Shown: positions 9,581 to 18,122 of the stretch, piece after piece
How positions within the stretch are numbered: the stretch's first letter is position 1
Layout: each line of letters begins with the position of its first letter
NCBI GenBank assembly: GCA_963726085.1
Contig: CAVSAR010000004.1
Location: forward strand, 186,001 to 250,000
From: ZC4RG30 sp963726085
GTDB lineage: Bacteria > Pseudomonadota > Gammaproteobacteria > Steroidobacterales > Steroidobacteraceae
Direction of reading: 5' to 3'
Length of the DNA stretch: 64,000 nucleotides
Program-made: the position numbers and the translations under genes
Notes under the pieces: generated by a model
Databases searched by the model: none
What the model was told of the DNA's origin: nothing
Seen by the model: only the letters and a program-made list of their open reading frames with translations

Positions 9581-10056
9581 CGTGCAGCGGGCGCCGCGGC
9601 GGCCCCGGCTGCCGGCGGCTGGGTGCCCTGGTTTCCGGCCAGGGTCTGCGCATTGGAGGAGGCCGCGCCCAGCACCTCGCCGGTGGCCTTGCGCGTCACG
9701 CGCCGCGCATTGCCATGGTTGGTGCCATCGCGGGCCAGCCAGCCGTCGACCACGACGACTTCGCCGATCTTGAGGCTGTTGCGCTTCCAGCCGGCCTTTT
9801 GCAGCATGTGCGGCGGGCCCATTTCAAAGCCCCATTTGGTCATTTTCTTCGTCTTCGGATCGGTGGCGTCCACGTTGACGTACACATGCGGATTGGTCCA
9901 CTCGAGGCTGGTCACCACGCCGGTCACGGTGACCGGTTTGGACGAGTCGTACTCCGCGGCAAAGGAATGATGTGCCTCGGCGACAGCGCTGGCGGCGGCG
10001 ATTGCCAGCGCGAGTACGGCCACGCGCGCGAGGCGCTTTGACTTCGATACCGGCAT
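9577..10056 (-). CDS. DUF6152 family secreted protein (copy 2)
   Basis: A 159-residue exported protein. The start at 10056 (MPVSKSKRLARVAVLALA) is chosen because TAGGAG at ~10063-10068 sits seven bases away; the Met at 10062 would be too close. The signal peptide ends in AEA directly before HHSFAAEYDSSKPVTVTG, giving an N-terminal His. Then SLEWTNPHVYVNVDA, GFEMGPPHMLQKAGW, LKIGEVVVVDGWLARDG, and a Pro/Ala-rich tail not found in copy 1. It is flanked on both sides by WEGDTL-family genes in the same operon, overlapping the downstream one by four bases. Confidence 0.88.
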   Translation of the reverse strand: MPVSKSKRLARVAVLALAIAAASAVAEAHHSFAAEYDSSKPVTVTGVVTSLEWTNPHVYVNVDATDPKTKKMTKWGFEMGPPHMLQKAGWKRNSLKIGEVVVVDGWLARDGTNHGNARRVTRKATGEVLGAASSNAQTLAGNQGTQPPAAGAAAAPAAR

Positions 10057-10066
10057 CGTCATGCTC

Positions 10067-10870
10067 CTATTCAGGTCGGTCTTCACAGAATTGTTCCTCG
10101 ATATCGCCAGGCACCCACTTGAGCGTCCACTTGGCCTTCCAGGTGCGTGTGTAGGTGCGCGGATCATCGACCGTCACTTCGTACTCGAGCAGGTCGTGCG
10201 ACACGCGGGTGAAGCGCTCGGTGAGCTTCAACGCCTCGGTGTGCGGCAGACCGCTGTTGCTGAACCAGAAACGGGTGTTGAACCCGATGGACTGGGCGGT
10301 CAGGGTGTCGCCTTCCCACTTGCCCACTGAATTGCCCAGGAACGTGCCCGTGACTTCTTCCGGCGAGGGCGGCGTGCGCCCATCCATGTAGATCACGCGC
10401 CAGTTGCGGTTGCCGCCCCCGAAGATCAGGTACACGCGGTTGTAGTTGTGGTCCTGCAGGATGCGCACGCCCCCTGGCGTCATCATCTGGCGTGGACTGC
10501 CCGGCCCGATGCACACCTTCATCGGATCATCGGCGAGATCGTTCTGCTGGCGATACTTGAACAGCGCCAGCGACCAGGGCTGCAGCGGCGCGACTTTCTC
10601 GGCGTCGGCCAGGTTGGCCAGCTTGCCGCGTGCATCCATGGCGACGCTGACCCCTTCCTCGGCGAGGCTGGTGGCCGAGGGCATGTCCCAGTAACCTTTC
10701 TCACCGGGCTGGCGATCCAGACGAACCGAGCCGTCCGCGTAACGCGGCGCCGGCTTGGGTGTGGATCCGGTTGTGCCGCCACAGGCCGCCAGCAGTCCGG
10801 TGGCCAGCAGCATCGCGCCGGTCATCACCCTGCGACGGGCTCGGCTATTCACGGACAAACCGGATGTCAT
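10067..10870 (-). CDS. WEGDTL-family secreted lipoprotein
   Basis: Up to 267 residues. The signal has RARRR in the n-region, a hydrophobic stretch and the lipobox LLAAC. The Met at 10870 overlaps the previous gene by 26 bases and has no clear ribosome site; GTG at 10852 or ATG at 10825 are better starts. The core: MMTPGGVRILQDHNYNRVYLIF, WRVIYMDGRTPP, GNSVGKWEGDTLTAQSIGFN, LKLTERFTR, YEVTVDDPRTYTRTW. It ends 11 bases before DUF6152 copy 2. It is the most upstream of two family members that sandwich that DUF6152. Function unknown. Confidence 0.8.
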   Translation of the reverse strand: MTSGLSVNSRARRRVMTGAMLLATGLLAACGGTTGSTPKPAPRYADGSVRLDRQPGEKGYWDMPSATSLAEEGVSVAMDARGKLANLADAEKVAPLQPWSLALFKYRQQNDLADDPMKVCIGPGSPRQMMTPGGVRILQDHNYNRVYLIFGGGNRNWRVIYMDGRTPPSPEEVTGTFLGNSVGKWEGDTLTAQSIGFNTRFWFSNSGLPHTEALKLTERFTRVSHDLLEYEVTVDDPRTYTRTWKAKWTLKWVPGDIEEQFCEDRPE

Positions 10871-11231
10871 AGGTGCGCCCGCCCTCCGTCCACTTGCCGG
10901 TGATCACACGACTGTACTTGCCCAGCTCCGACACAACGCCCTCCAGGGCGATGAGCTTGCCCTTGGCGTCCTTGGCAGCCAGATGCACCTTCCAGCCATC
11001 GGGATCCAGTTGTGCGCCAGTGAAATCTACGCCGCCGGGCCCGGGGTTGATGGTGCCCGCAACCTGCTTGCCGTCCCATTGCATGATCAGGACCACGGTC
11101 GAGGGTGCGCCCTTGGCCGCTGCATGTTCGCCACGCCAGGTTCCGTCCAATGGAAAACCTTCCTGCGCAACTGCCGCAACAGAAAACAGCCCACTTGCGA
11201 TCAGCAAGTGACCGATCAGCAACTTTCGCAT
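10845..11231 (-). CDS. Small secreted beta-rich protein, unknown function
   Basis: 128 residues from Met at 11231, which is preceded by a GGGGGG ribosome site. The signal peptide is MRKLLIGHLLIASGLFSVAAVAQ. The mature part is one domain of alternating strands (LDGTWRGEHA, VVLIMQWDGKQVAGTINPGPGGVDF, GWKVHLAAKD, YSRVITGKWTEGGRTYDIRFVRE) resembling small lipocalin-like or beta-barrel domains. The N-terminal domain of the thioredoxin-like protein at 53176 has a similar strand pattern. It leads the operon with the WEGDTL/DUF6152 genes at 8729-10870, so a role with them is likely, but no function is recognised. Confidence 0.75.
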   Translation of the reverse strand: MRKLLIGHLLIASGLFSVAAVAQEGFPLDGTWRGEHAAAKGAPSTVVLIMQWDGKQVAGTINPGPGGVDFTGAQLDPDGWKVHLAAKDAKGKLIALEGVVSELGKYSRVITGKWTEGGRTYDIRFVRE

Positions 11232-11309
11232 CTGCCCCCCAAAAACCCATAACCTTGCCGGCGACAGCATAATTGGTTACCCCCGTTTTGGCAGGGAAAT
11301 CAGCGCGAA

Positions 11310-11723
11310 TCAGGCCTGCCGGGGCGCTTCCCCGGGCTTATTGCGCATCCAGTCGGCCAGGCGCGTCATGGATTCAAGGATTCCGGCCCTGGCAGTCGCG
11401 TCGGTGACGGTTTCCTCCAGCGCGCCGTTCATGCACAGCAACCAGGCGTCCCGCTCGGCGATGCCGATGGCGAACGGCAGGTGGCGGGCCCGCAGCATGG
11501 GGTGTCCGCGCTCGGCGGTGTAGGACTTGGGCCCGCCCAGCCATTCCCCCAGGTATTTCTTGAGCACGATGATCATCGGCCCCAGGTCCGGGGCATGCAG
11601 CGCCCGGATACCCCGGGCCTCCGGCAGCGTGTCCATGCGCTGGTAAAAACGCTCCACGAGGCGATCGACCGTGGCCTGGCCGCCGATGATTTCGAATGGC
11701 GAAGGTGTGCTGGGCTGGGTCAT
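11310..11723 (-). CDS. Group II truncated hemoglobin
   Basis: A 137-residue heme protein of the trHbII (trHbO) class. It starts at MTQPSTPSPFEIIGGQATVDRLVERFYQRM; upstream codons in frame fall into a terminator hairpin. Features: the B-helix region with FY, GGPKSYTAERGHPMLRARHLPF with the proximal His in the F helix, and W in ERDAWLLCM at the G8 position typical of group II. Such proteins bind oxygen and detoxify NO or peroxide in the cytoplasm. It lies just downstream of the O-demethylase gene but behind that gene's terminator, so it may have its own promoter or depend on read-through. Confidence 0.88.
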   Translation of the reverse strand: MTQPSTPSPFEIIGGQATVDRLVERFYQRMDTLPEARGIRALHAPDLGPMIIVLKKYLGEWLGGPKSYTAERGHPMLRARHLPFAIGIAERDAWLLCMNGALEETVTDATARAGILESMTRLADWMRNKPGEAPRQA

Positions 11724-11736
11724 TGATGTGCCGCCG

Positions 11737-11770
11737 GAAAAGCAAAGGGCAGGTGTCGCCACCTGCCCTT
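11737..11770 (-). terminator. Intrinsic terminator between ligM-like and hemoglobin genes
   Basis: A perfect 11-base stem (11745-11755 and 11760-11770) around AAGGGCAGGTG with a 4-base loop is followed on the minus strand by TTTGCTTTT. It should end the O-demethylase transcript. It sits 14-22 bases before the hemoglobin start, so it may also act as an attenuator. Confidence 0.75.
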
Positions 11771-11810
11771 CCCTGGTCTAGACGCAGAAAGTACGGTCGC
11801 GCCGGGCGAC

Positions 11811-13206
11811 CTACTTCTTGCCGGTGCGCCAGCCTTCTGCATACGCCGTGCGCGCAGCAACCGCATACGGCACCGCGCTGACAACTGCGCGGATCTCGGT
11901 CTGCTTGTGCCGCTCGACCGTGGTCTTGCTCGGTGCCGCCGTTGGGCTCGCCCCAGTGCAGTACCACCTCGTTGCCGATCGCCACGTCTTCGTCCACGGT
12001 GGCCAGCGACAGGAACGAGCGCTCGTTGTAGCTGTATCCGGAGAACAGCGACACGCCCACCGTCTTGCCACCGGCGGTCAGCTGGTCGTAGTTGCTGTTG
12101 GCGTAGTTCGACAGCGGCATCTCGATGTACTTGAAGTGCTCGCCCTTGTGCAGCATCGAGTTCTGGATGCGGGCGACGTCCTCGCCATTCCAGGCCAGCG
12201 TGACCTTGCGACGGCCGCCCTGGCCACCGTTCATCTTCTCGAGGGCCTCGCGGCCGATGAAGTCATGGTCGAACTTCACGAACGGGCCGTAGCCGATCTC
12301 GTAAGGGGTGAGGTAGTAATCCTCGATGTTTTTCGAGACGAAGGAGCCGCCGATGGCGCCCGCAGCTTCGTACGAGTTGGCCGGCAGCCACTCGCGGTAT
12401 TTCTTCATCCGCTCGTCGGTGTACACGGCCGGCAGCGGCGAGGGTACCCAGCCCGACTCCAGCGTGTTGGTCGCATAGGCACGCGAACCCACCGGAACGA
12501 TGCCGAATTCCTTGCCCACGGCCAGGATCTCCGCGGCAATCTCCTCGCGCTCGGCGTAGGGGCCCCAGATCTCCACGCCCGGCTCGCCGGCCATGCCATG
12601 GCGCAGCGTGCGCACCTTGCGGCCCTTGATGTTCATCTCGGCCATGTTGAAGAACTTGAGCTCCGGCAGCGGGGCGCCGTTGAGCTTGTCGATCACGTAC
12701 TTGGCCTTGGGGCCCTGGATCTGGAAGCGGTAGAACTGGCGCGAGACGGCGTGGCCATTGGGGCGCGACGGCGAACGGTCGTCATAGCGGGTGGTGACCT
12801 TGTAGCCACCGGTCTTGGCGTGGAACTGCACCCAGTTGCAGGACGGCGCGCGACCCACCAGCACGAAGCTGTTTTCGGCAAGGTAGAACAGGATGGCGTC
12901 GCCGATGACGTGGCCGCTGTACGAGCAGCCAACAAACTGCTTGGCCTTGTTGGGCGCGAAGCCCTTCATGCTGTTGATCGCAAGGTCGGAAATGAGCTTC
13001 AGCGCATCGGGACCTTCAATGAAGAGGTCGACCATGTGATGCGTCTGGTCGAACAGCACGGCGGCGTTGCGCCACGCGCCCTGCTCATCGCGCCAGTTCG
13101 AGAACTCCGGGGCGACGACCGGATAGATGTAAGCGCCGATCTTCGAGTTGCGCAGGTGCTCGACGGTGTTGCCGGCGGCCTTCAGCACGCTTTCCAGATT
13201 GCTCAT
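11811..13206 (-). CDS. ligM: LigM/DesA-like tetrahydrofolate-dependent aromatic O-demethylase (one frameshift)
   Basis: About 464 residues. It resembles vanillate/3-O-methylgallate O-demethylase LigM and syringate O-demethylase DesA, which move the methoxyl methyl of lignin-derived aromatics to tetrahydrofolate; these share the glycine-cleavage T-protein fold. Landmarks: LRNSKIGAYIYPVVAPEFSNW, VLFDQTHHMVDLFIEGPDAL, INSMKGFAPNKAKQFV, ILFYLAENSFVLVGRAP and the C-terminal TTVERHKQTEIRAVVSAVPY with GWRTGKK. The frame breaks near 11935; without that break the reading runs on falsely to 11374. Which methoxy-aromatic it uses cannot be decided. No tetrahydrofolate recycling genes are nearby. Confidence 0.85.
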
Positions 13207-13293
13207 GACTCTTCAAACCTCGTGACTGCAGGGGGGTTCTTGTCCCTTTGGGGCGCGGGAGTCTATCACGGCTTTCGCGTGCTTCCAGCGCGG

Positions 13294-13345
13294 AAAAAAG
13301 TGTGTCGCGACAGGCATTTGCCGCGGGCAAACACTGTCCGCGACA
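13294..13345 (-). terminator. Long hairpin with T-run after fic (terminator, possibly also an operator)
   Basis: On the minus strand, 25 bases after the fic stop, arms TGTCGCGGACA and TGTCGCGACA enclose TTTGCC-CGC-GGCAAA. The whole stretch folds into one stem of about 20 pairs with a 3-base loop, followed by CAC and six T (13299-13294). This fits a terminator for fic. The same stretch holds three separate palindromes (13303-13312, 13317-13331, 13335-13345) some 100 bases upstream of the ligM-like start, so a regulator site is an alternative reading. Confidence 0.65.
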
Positions 13346-13370
13346 AACAAGACCTGGCCTTGGGATGGCG

Positions 13371-14393
13371 CTATTCGTCGTCGAGAAAAATGCGCACAAA
13401 AGGTGCGTAGCGGAAGCGCCGGTTGCGGGCATTGCCGGTGACTTCGACCAGCAGGCCGGCGTGCTGCAAGCGTCGCACCAGATCGTTGGCCGCAGGGAAC
13501 GTCACGCCAACCCAGTCCATGACACCCCTGATGTCGACCATGGGCGAAGCGCACAAGGCATCCACCAGACGCAGAGCCTGGGGTACCGCGCGACCGAAAT
13601 CCGCCACGATCATTCGCCGGTGCAGCGAGCGCAGTGCAGCAACCCTGCACACCACCTCGCAGGTTTCATCGGCGGCCTGCCGCAGCAGGGCAACAAACAG
13701 TCGGCCCCACGCATTGTCGCGCGGGTCGGAACGCTGCGCCTGGATGGCCTGTCGCACTTCATGTCGCCGGCGCAGCAACTGACTGGACCACAGCAGGTTT
13801 GAACTGCGGACCAGTCCGAACTGCACCAGGCCTTGTTGCAGCCACAGCCTGCCCACCCGCGCGTTGGCTTCGGTAAATGGGTGGATGGACTCCAAGGCCG
13901 CGAGGCTGGCTGATAGTTTCACTATCGGGTCTATTGCAGCGGGATCCAGCAGCGATTGTTCCCATTCTTGCATTAGTGCGGGCACCCTTTCGGGTGGCGG
14001 CGGTATGTGTCGTGCCTCGGACCGGGTAGAGCCCGAGGTACCTATCCACATGGAATCCGTGCGCCAACCGGTGCCGGCCTGCCCCAATCCTTTGGCCAGT
14101 TGGGCGTGGGTGTCGAGCAGCCAGGCGGTCGGAGACAGGACTTGCACCTGGCGATTGGCAACCGTGCACAGCGCCAGCAGATCGGCAACGTCGCGCGCCG
14201 GACCGGTCATGGCAAGTCCGGTCTCGGCATTGAGCAGGTCGATCAACGAGGCCTGGTTGCCGTCCAACCGGCTCGAGGCCACGACCTCCGCCCGACGCAG
14301 CATGGGGGTCAATTCATCGGCAGCACCGAAGGCGGCAAGCGCCCCGTCCAGTCGCCCCAATGCCCGCGCCAACCCTGGGAGATCTTCTGTCAT
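13371..14393 (-). CDS. Fic-family protein (AMPylator) with C-terminal winged helix
   Basis: 340 residues. Fic enzymes transfer AMP or a related group to target hydroxyls. The core motif is HPFTEANARVGR at residues 171-182, with the catalytic His, the acidic residue, Asn and both Arg of the consensus. The flap region is WIGTSGSTRSEARHIPPPPERV (about 116-137). The N-terminal autoinhibitory motif S/T-x-x-x-E-G is present as SSRLDG (40-45), with Asp in place of Glu. The C-terminal ~100 residues (IRGVMDWVGVTFPAANDLV, LLVEVTGNARNRRFRY) look like a winged helix, common in chromosomal Fic proteins. An inverted repeat lies just upstream, suggesting autoregulation. Confidence 0.9.
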   Translation of the reverse strand: MTEDLPGLARALGRLDGALAAFGAADELTPMLRRAEVVASSRLDGNQASLIDLLNAETGLAMTGPARDVADLLALCTVANRQVQVLSPTAWLLDTHAQLAKGLGQAGTGWRTDSMWIGTSGSTRSEARHIPPPPERVPALMQEWEQSLLDPAAIDPIVKLSASLAALESIHPFTEANARVGRLWLQQGLVQFGLVRSSNLLWSSQLLRRRHEVRQAIQAQRSDPRDNAWGRLFVALLRQAADETCEVVCRVAALRSLHRRMIVADFGRAVPQALRLVDALCASPMVDIRGVMDWVGVTFPAANDLVRRLQHAGLLVEVTGNARNRRFRYAPFVRIFLDDE

Positions 14394-14450
14394 TGAGGCC
14401 GGATACTGCGCCTCAACACTTCCTTGTTAAAGACAGAGCCTCACAAAATG

Positions 14451-14494
14451 ACATAACCATTCCCTTGAGTAACTCAGGAGGGATGATGTTATGT
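14451..14494. promoter_or_regulatory. Nested inverted repeat upstream of fic (candidate operator)
   Basis: Between the PQQ dehydrogenase stop and the fic start lie the outer arms ACATAAC (14451-14457) and GTTATGT (14488-14494), inner arms TCCCT/AGGGA, and a central TGAGTAACTCA (14466-14476), all roughly on one centre. The stretch is AT-rich for this genome and has no T-run, so it is more like an operator than a terminator. It is about 58 bases before the fic start codon. Confidence 0.5.
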
Positions 14495-14508
14495 AATAAA
14501 GATTGCGC

Positions 14509-16692
14509 CTAATTGGTGTGCGGCTGCTCCACCGCCGGGGCTGCCACCGGCGCCGCCGCCTTGGCCTTGGTCGCCAGGTCGATGACGTAGGCGCGGATCG
14601 CTGCCGCGTCTGTCGGTTGCAACACGCCGGCGAAGCTGACCATGCCCTTTTGCGTGCGGGCGCCCCCCAGCACCACCTGGTCAAAACCCTCCTGCGTATA
14701 CAGCAAGGGGGTGCGCATCAGGTTGGGAAACAGCCCCGCGCGTGCCTGGCCGTTCTGGCCATGGCAGGTCGAGCAGTACTTGCCGTACATCTGGCCGCCG
14801 TGGTCGATCACCTGTGCGCTGGCAGTCTGCGCCGGAGGGTTCAGCGGGGGCAGGGTGTAGGGCTTGACCGGTGGCAGCGTGGCAGTTGCGGCCAGCGAGA
14901 ACACCAGCATGCGCGAGTGGTTGGGCGCGAAATAGTCGGCATTGGGACCGGTCTGGTTGCCGCCCACGCTGGCGGCGATGTACTGCTTGCCGTCCAGTTC
15001 ATAGGTGATGGCCCCCGGCAACACGCCGGTCTGGGCGTTGAAGGTCCACAGCACCTTGCCCGTCCTGGCGTCATAGGCGTTGAAATCGCCCTTTGCGCCG
15101 GTGCCCGCGAATACCAGCCCGCCGGCCGTGGCCAGCGCGCCCCCGGTGGGACCGTTGCCGGGAGCCCCCTCGGGGCTGCCGGCAGGTGGCGCATTGGTTG
15201 GGGCCTCCCAGACCATCTTGCGCGCCACCGGGTCCCAGGCCTGCAGGAACCCGACGAAGGTGCTGGGCTCCTTCGGATGCTTTAGGTAATACGTGGCCGG
15301 GGCCGTGAAGTCGATGCCCAGGTTGTAACCCACCGACGACACCACGTACGGGGCATCCACCAGCGGGAAATACGCGCGCTGGGTCGGGATGTACACCAAG
15401 CCGGTATCGGGGCTGAACGCATTCGAATGCCAGCCGTGGCCACCCTGCACACCCGGGGCAAGATTCCAGCTGCCGCCGGCATAGCGCGCTGCCTTGACCA
15501 CGCTTGGGTCGGCCGGTCTTCATGTCGACGCCGGTGTTCCAGTTGACCGTCGTGAATGCATCTCGCACTGACGAGCTTGCCGCTGGCCGCGTCCAGCACA
15601 TACAGCATGCCGTTCTTGTTGGGCTGCACGATCACGCGCCGATCCGCAGCGCCGAACTTGAGGTTCACGATCATCATCGGGCTGACGGCGTCGTAGTCCC
15701 AGGTGTCGGATGGCGTCGTCTGGTAGTGCCAGACGTACTCGCCCGTGTCCGCCTTCACCGCAATGATCGATGCCAGATACAGGTTGTCGCCACCGGTGGG
15801 ATCGCGCGAGTGCTCGTTCCACGGCGAGCCGTTGCCCGCGCCGAAGATGAGGTTGTCGTTGACCGGGTCATAGACAATGGCGTCCCACACGGTGCCGCCG
15901 CCGCCGATCTTCCACCAGTCGCCCTGCCCCAGGTCTTGGCGGCCTTCTCCAGGGCCGCGTTCTCCTGCGGTTTTGCGGGTCGCCAGGCACGGTGTAGAAG
16001 CGCCAGACTTCCTTGCCCGTCTCGGCGTCGTAGGCGGCAAGGTACCCGCGCACGCCGAACTCGCCACCGGACGGTGCCGATCAGCACCTTGCCCTTGGCC
16101 ACGCGCGGCGCGACGGTGATGGAGTAGTGCTTGGCTCTTGTCGATGACGCTCTGCGTGACCAGACTTCCTTGCCGGTCTTGGCATCGATGGCCACCAGGC
16201 GCCCATCGAGCGTGCCCAGGTAGATCTTGCCGTTCCAGGCAGCGATGCCGCGATTGACGATGCCGCAGCACACCTTGACCGCCCATTCGCCGGGCATCTT
16301 GGGATCGTATTCCCACAACCTGGCTTGCCGGTCTTGGCATCGAACGCGTAGACCTTGCTCCAGGCCGTCGACACATAAATCACGCCGTCTATCTAAAGCG
16401 GCGTACCGGTCTGTTGCAGGTTGGTGTCGTAGTCGGCAAACCATTGCAGGCCCAGGGTTCCGACGTTGCCGGTGTCGATCTGCTTCAGCGGGCTGAAGCG
16501 CGTCTCCTCGTAATTGCCTCCGTAGGTGATCCACTGCGTCGAGCCGCGCGAGGCATCGGCCAGGCGCTGCGCATCGACCTTGGCCGGGGATTCCAGCACG
16601 GCTGGCGTGGGGGGCGGCGGGGGTGGCGCCTTCTGGCATCCCAGCAATGCCACCGGCAGCAGACTCAAGCCCAGAATGCGCGCACGACTCAT
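14509..16692 (-). CDS. PQQ-dependent alcohol dehydrogenase with C-terminal cytochrome c (frameshifted, amber codon)
   Basis: Quinohemoprotein dehydrogenase of the methanol/ethanol family, about 720 residues, anchored as a lipoprotein (lipobox VALLGC, then a Pro run); start at 16692 after GGGGGGTCG. Seen: WITYGGNYEETRFSPLKQI, the vicinal Cys pair in VKVCCGIVNRG, LDGRLVAIDAKTGKEVW, the PQQ-site region TPSDTWDYDAVSP, and a C-terminal cytochrome domain with CSTCHG and a Met ligand in QKGMVSFAG. An in-frame TAG interrupts it at 16395-16393, and frames change near 16325, 16140, 16075, 15950 and 15540. It oxidises alcohols or aldehydes in the periplasm; the substrate is unknown. Confidence 0.85.
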
Positions 16693-16813
16693 CACGACCC
16701 CCCAAGAACATGCCTTCAAGAAGCGCCAAAGTGTAGCCCCGAAAGCCGCAAACGACCCGCACAAGACCCGATCACGGCTCTAAAAGAGCCTATCTTCTTT
16801 TAAATTGCGCCCT

Positions 16814-17200
16814 TCAGCGCTGAATCAACTCAATCTTGTATCCATCCGGATCTTCGACGAACGCGATGACGGTAGTGCCGCCCTTGACCGGACCGGCGGG
16901 CCGGACGACTTTGCCGCCTGCCGCCCGGATCGCCTCGCAGGTGGCGGCCACATCCGGGACGCCGATGGCCAGGTGCCCGAAGGCGGTGCCGGCCTGGTAA
17001 CTGGACACCCCATAGTTGTAGGTCAGCTCCAGCTCGCCACCGCCTTCTGCATTGCCGGTGCCGAATCCCAGGAACGTCAGCGAGTATTTCTGCTCGGGCA
17101 TGTCCACGGTGCGCAGCACATTCATGCCGATCACGCGCGTGTAGAAATCAACCGACCGCGGCATGTCGCCGACTCGCAGCATGGTGTGCAGGAATTTCAT
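16814..17200 (-). CDS. gloA: Glyoxalase I (lactoylglutathione lyase)
   Basis: A 128-residue cytoplasmic enzyme that isomerises the methylglyoxal-glutathione adduct to lactoylglutathione. Start MKFLHTMLRVGDMPRSVDFY at 17200; the frame is open much further upstream but that part overlaps the divergent cytochrome gene and is not coding. The four metal ligands of the family are visible: His 5, Glu in GELELTYN, His in FGHLAIGV and Glu in YKIELIQ. The length matches the short Ni-type GloA proteins. It stands alone, divergent from the cytochrome c gene at 17271. Confidence 0.95.
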   Translation of the reverse strand: MKFLHTMLRVGDMPRSVDFYTRVIGMNVLRTVDMPEQKYSLTFLGFGTGNAEGGGELELTYNYGVSSYQAGTAFGHLAIGVPDVAATCEAIRAAGGKVVRPAGPVKGGTTVIAFVEDPDGYKIELIQR

Positions 17201-17270
17201 GGGTGGCCGGCATCTTTGCAGAACCGGCCGTGCGGGTAAACTGGCGCACGACTTGAAGGGGGGAGTGACC

Positions 17271-18122
17271 TTGCGCGGTATTGCGGTGTGCCTTTTGGCA
17301 GGCGTGATTCTGGCGGATGCGGGCACGGCGCCGGCCGCCTCACCGGCGGCAACTTTTCCTGCGCAGCAACGACCCCCGGGCGATCCGGCGGTCATCGCGC
17401 GCGGCGCCTCTCTGTATGCCATCCAGTGTCGTAGCTGCCACGGCGTGGACCTTCGCGGCGGCGACCTGGGCGGCCCGAACCTGCTGCGCTCGCAGCTGGT
17501 GTTGAGCGACCAGGCCGGCGAGGCCATCGTGCCGGTGGTGATGAACGGCCGCAATCCGCCGGGCGGCAAGCCCATGCCCGCGCTGCCATTGCCACGCGCC
17601 GACATTGACGCGATTGCCGAGTACGTCCACAGCGTGGCCGCCTCCGCCCAGCCGCAGGGCGCACCGCCACCTGGCTCGCAGGTCGAGCTCAACATTCTGG
17701 TGGGCAACGCAACGAGCGGGCAGCACTATTTCACCGCGCAATGCGCAAGCTGCCACTCGGTCACCGGCGACCTGGCCGGCATTGCCGGCCGGGTGCCCGG
17801 CATCGGGCAATTGCAGGACAGCTGGGTATCCGGCCGTTACGCGGGGCCACCCGGCGGCGAACCGCCGCGCCGTCCGGCGCAGGTGACCGTGAAATTCGCC
17901 GATGGCAGTGCCAGCAGCGGTACGTTGCAGCGCATGGATGATTTCATCGTCAGCCTGAGGACCCCGGACGGGCAATACCGCAGTTACACGCGGCGCAGTG
18001 CCATGCCACGCATCACCGCGATCGATGTGAACGACCCGATGGCCGGACATCGCAAGCTGTTCACCAGGCTCTCAGACGACGACATGCACAACGTCACCGC
18101 CTACCTGGCGACACTGAAGTGA
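17271..18122 (+). CDS. Periplasmic di-heme cytochrome c
   Basis: About 283 residues from TTG at 17271, chosen for the strong ribosome site GGGGGGAG just before it; GTG at 17265 is an alternative. Signal peptide LRGIAVCLLAGVILADAG. Two heme domains: CRSCH with Met in GGKPMPALPLP, and CASCH in the second half. The last part (VTVKFADGSASSGTLQRMDDF, YTRRSAMP) is a beta segment found after such cytochromes. The stop overlaps the GTG start of the PQQ dehydrogenase, so the two are coupled; the cytochrome is the likely electron acceptor of that enzyme. Confidence 0.9.
   Translation: MRGIAVCLLAGVILADAGTAPAASPAATFPAQQRPPGDPAVIARGASLYAIQCRSCHGVDLRGGDLGGPNLLRSQLVLSDQAGEAIVPVVMNGRNPPGGKPMPALPLPRADIDAIAEYVHSVAASAQPQGAPPPGSQVELNILVGNATSGQHYFTAQCASCHSVTGDLAGIAGRVPGIGQLQDSWVSGRYAGPPGGEPPRRPAQVTVKFADGSASSGTLQRMDDFIVSLRTPDGQYRSYTRRSAMPRITAIDVNDPMAGHRKLFTRLSDDDMHNVTAYLATLK

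Noticed and set aside
11374..13206. 610-codon minus-strand reading through the O-demethylase into the hemoglobin gene
   Set aside because: The true C terminus (VERHKQTEIRAVVSAVPY) lies in another frame and ends at 11811; beyond the break near 11935 the long frame is out-of-frame translation of the hemoglobin gene.
11818..13410. 530-codon plus-strand open frame
   Set aside because: Antisense shadow of the O-demethylase gene with no recognisable domain.
16776..16790. Hairpin GGCTCTAAAAGAGCC with a T-rich tail on the plus strand
   Set aside because: Only six pairs, and no plus-strand gene ends there; both neighbours are on the minus strand, where no T-run follows.
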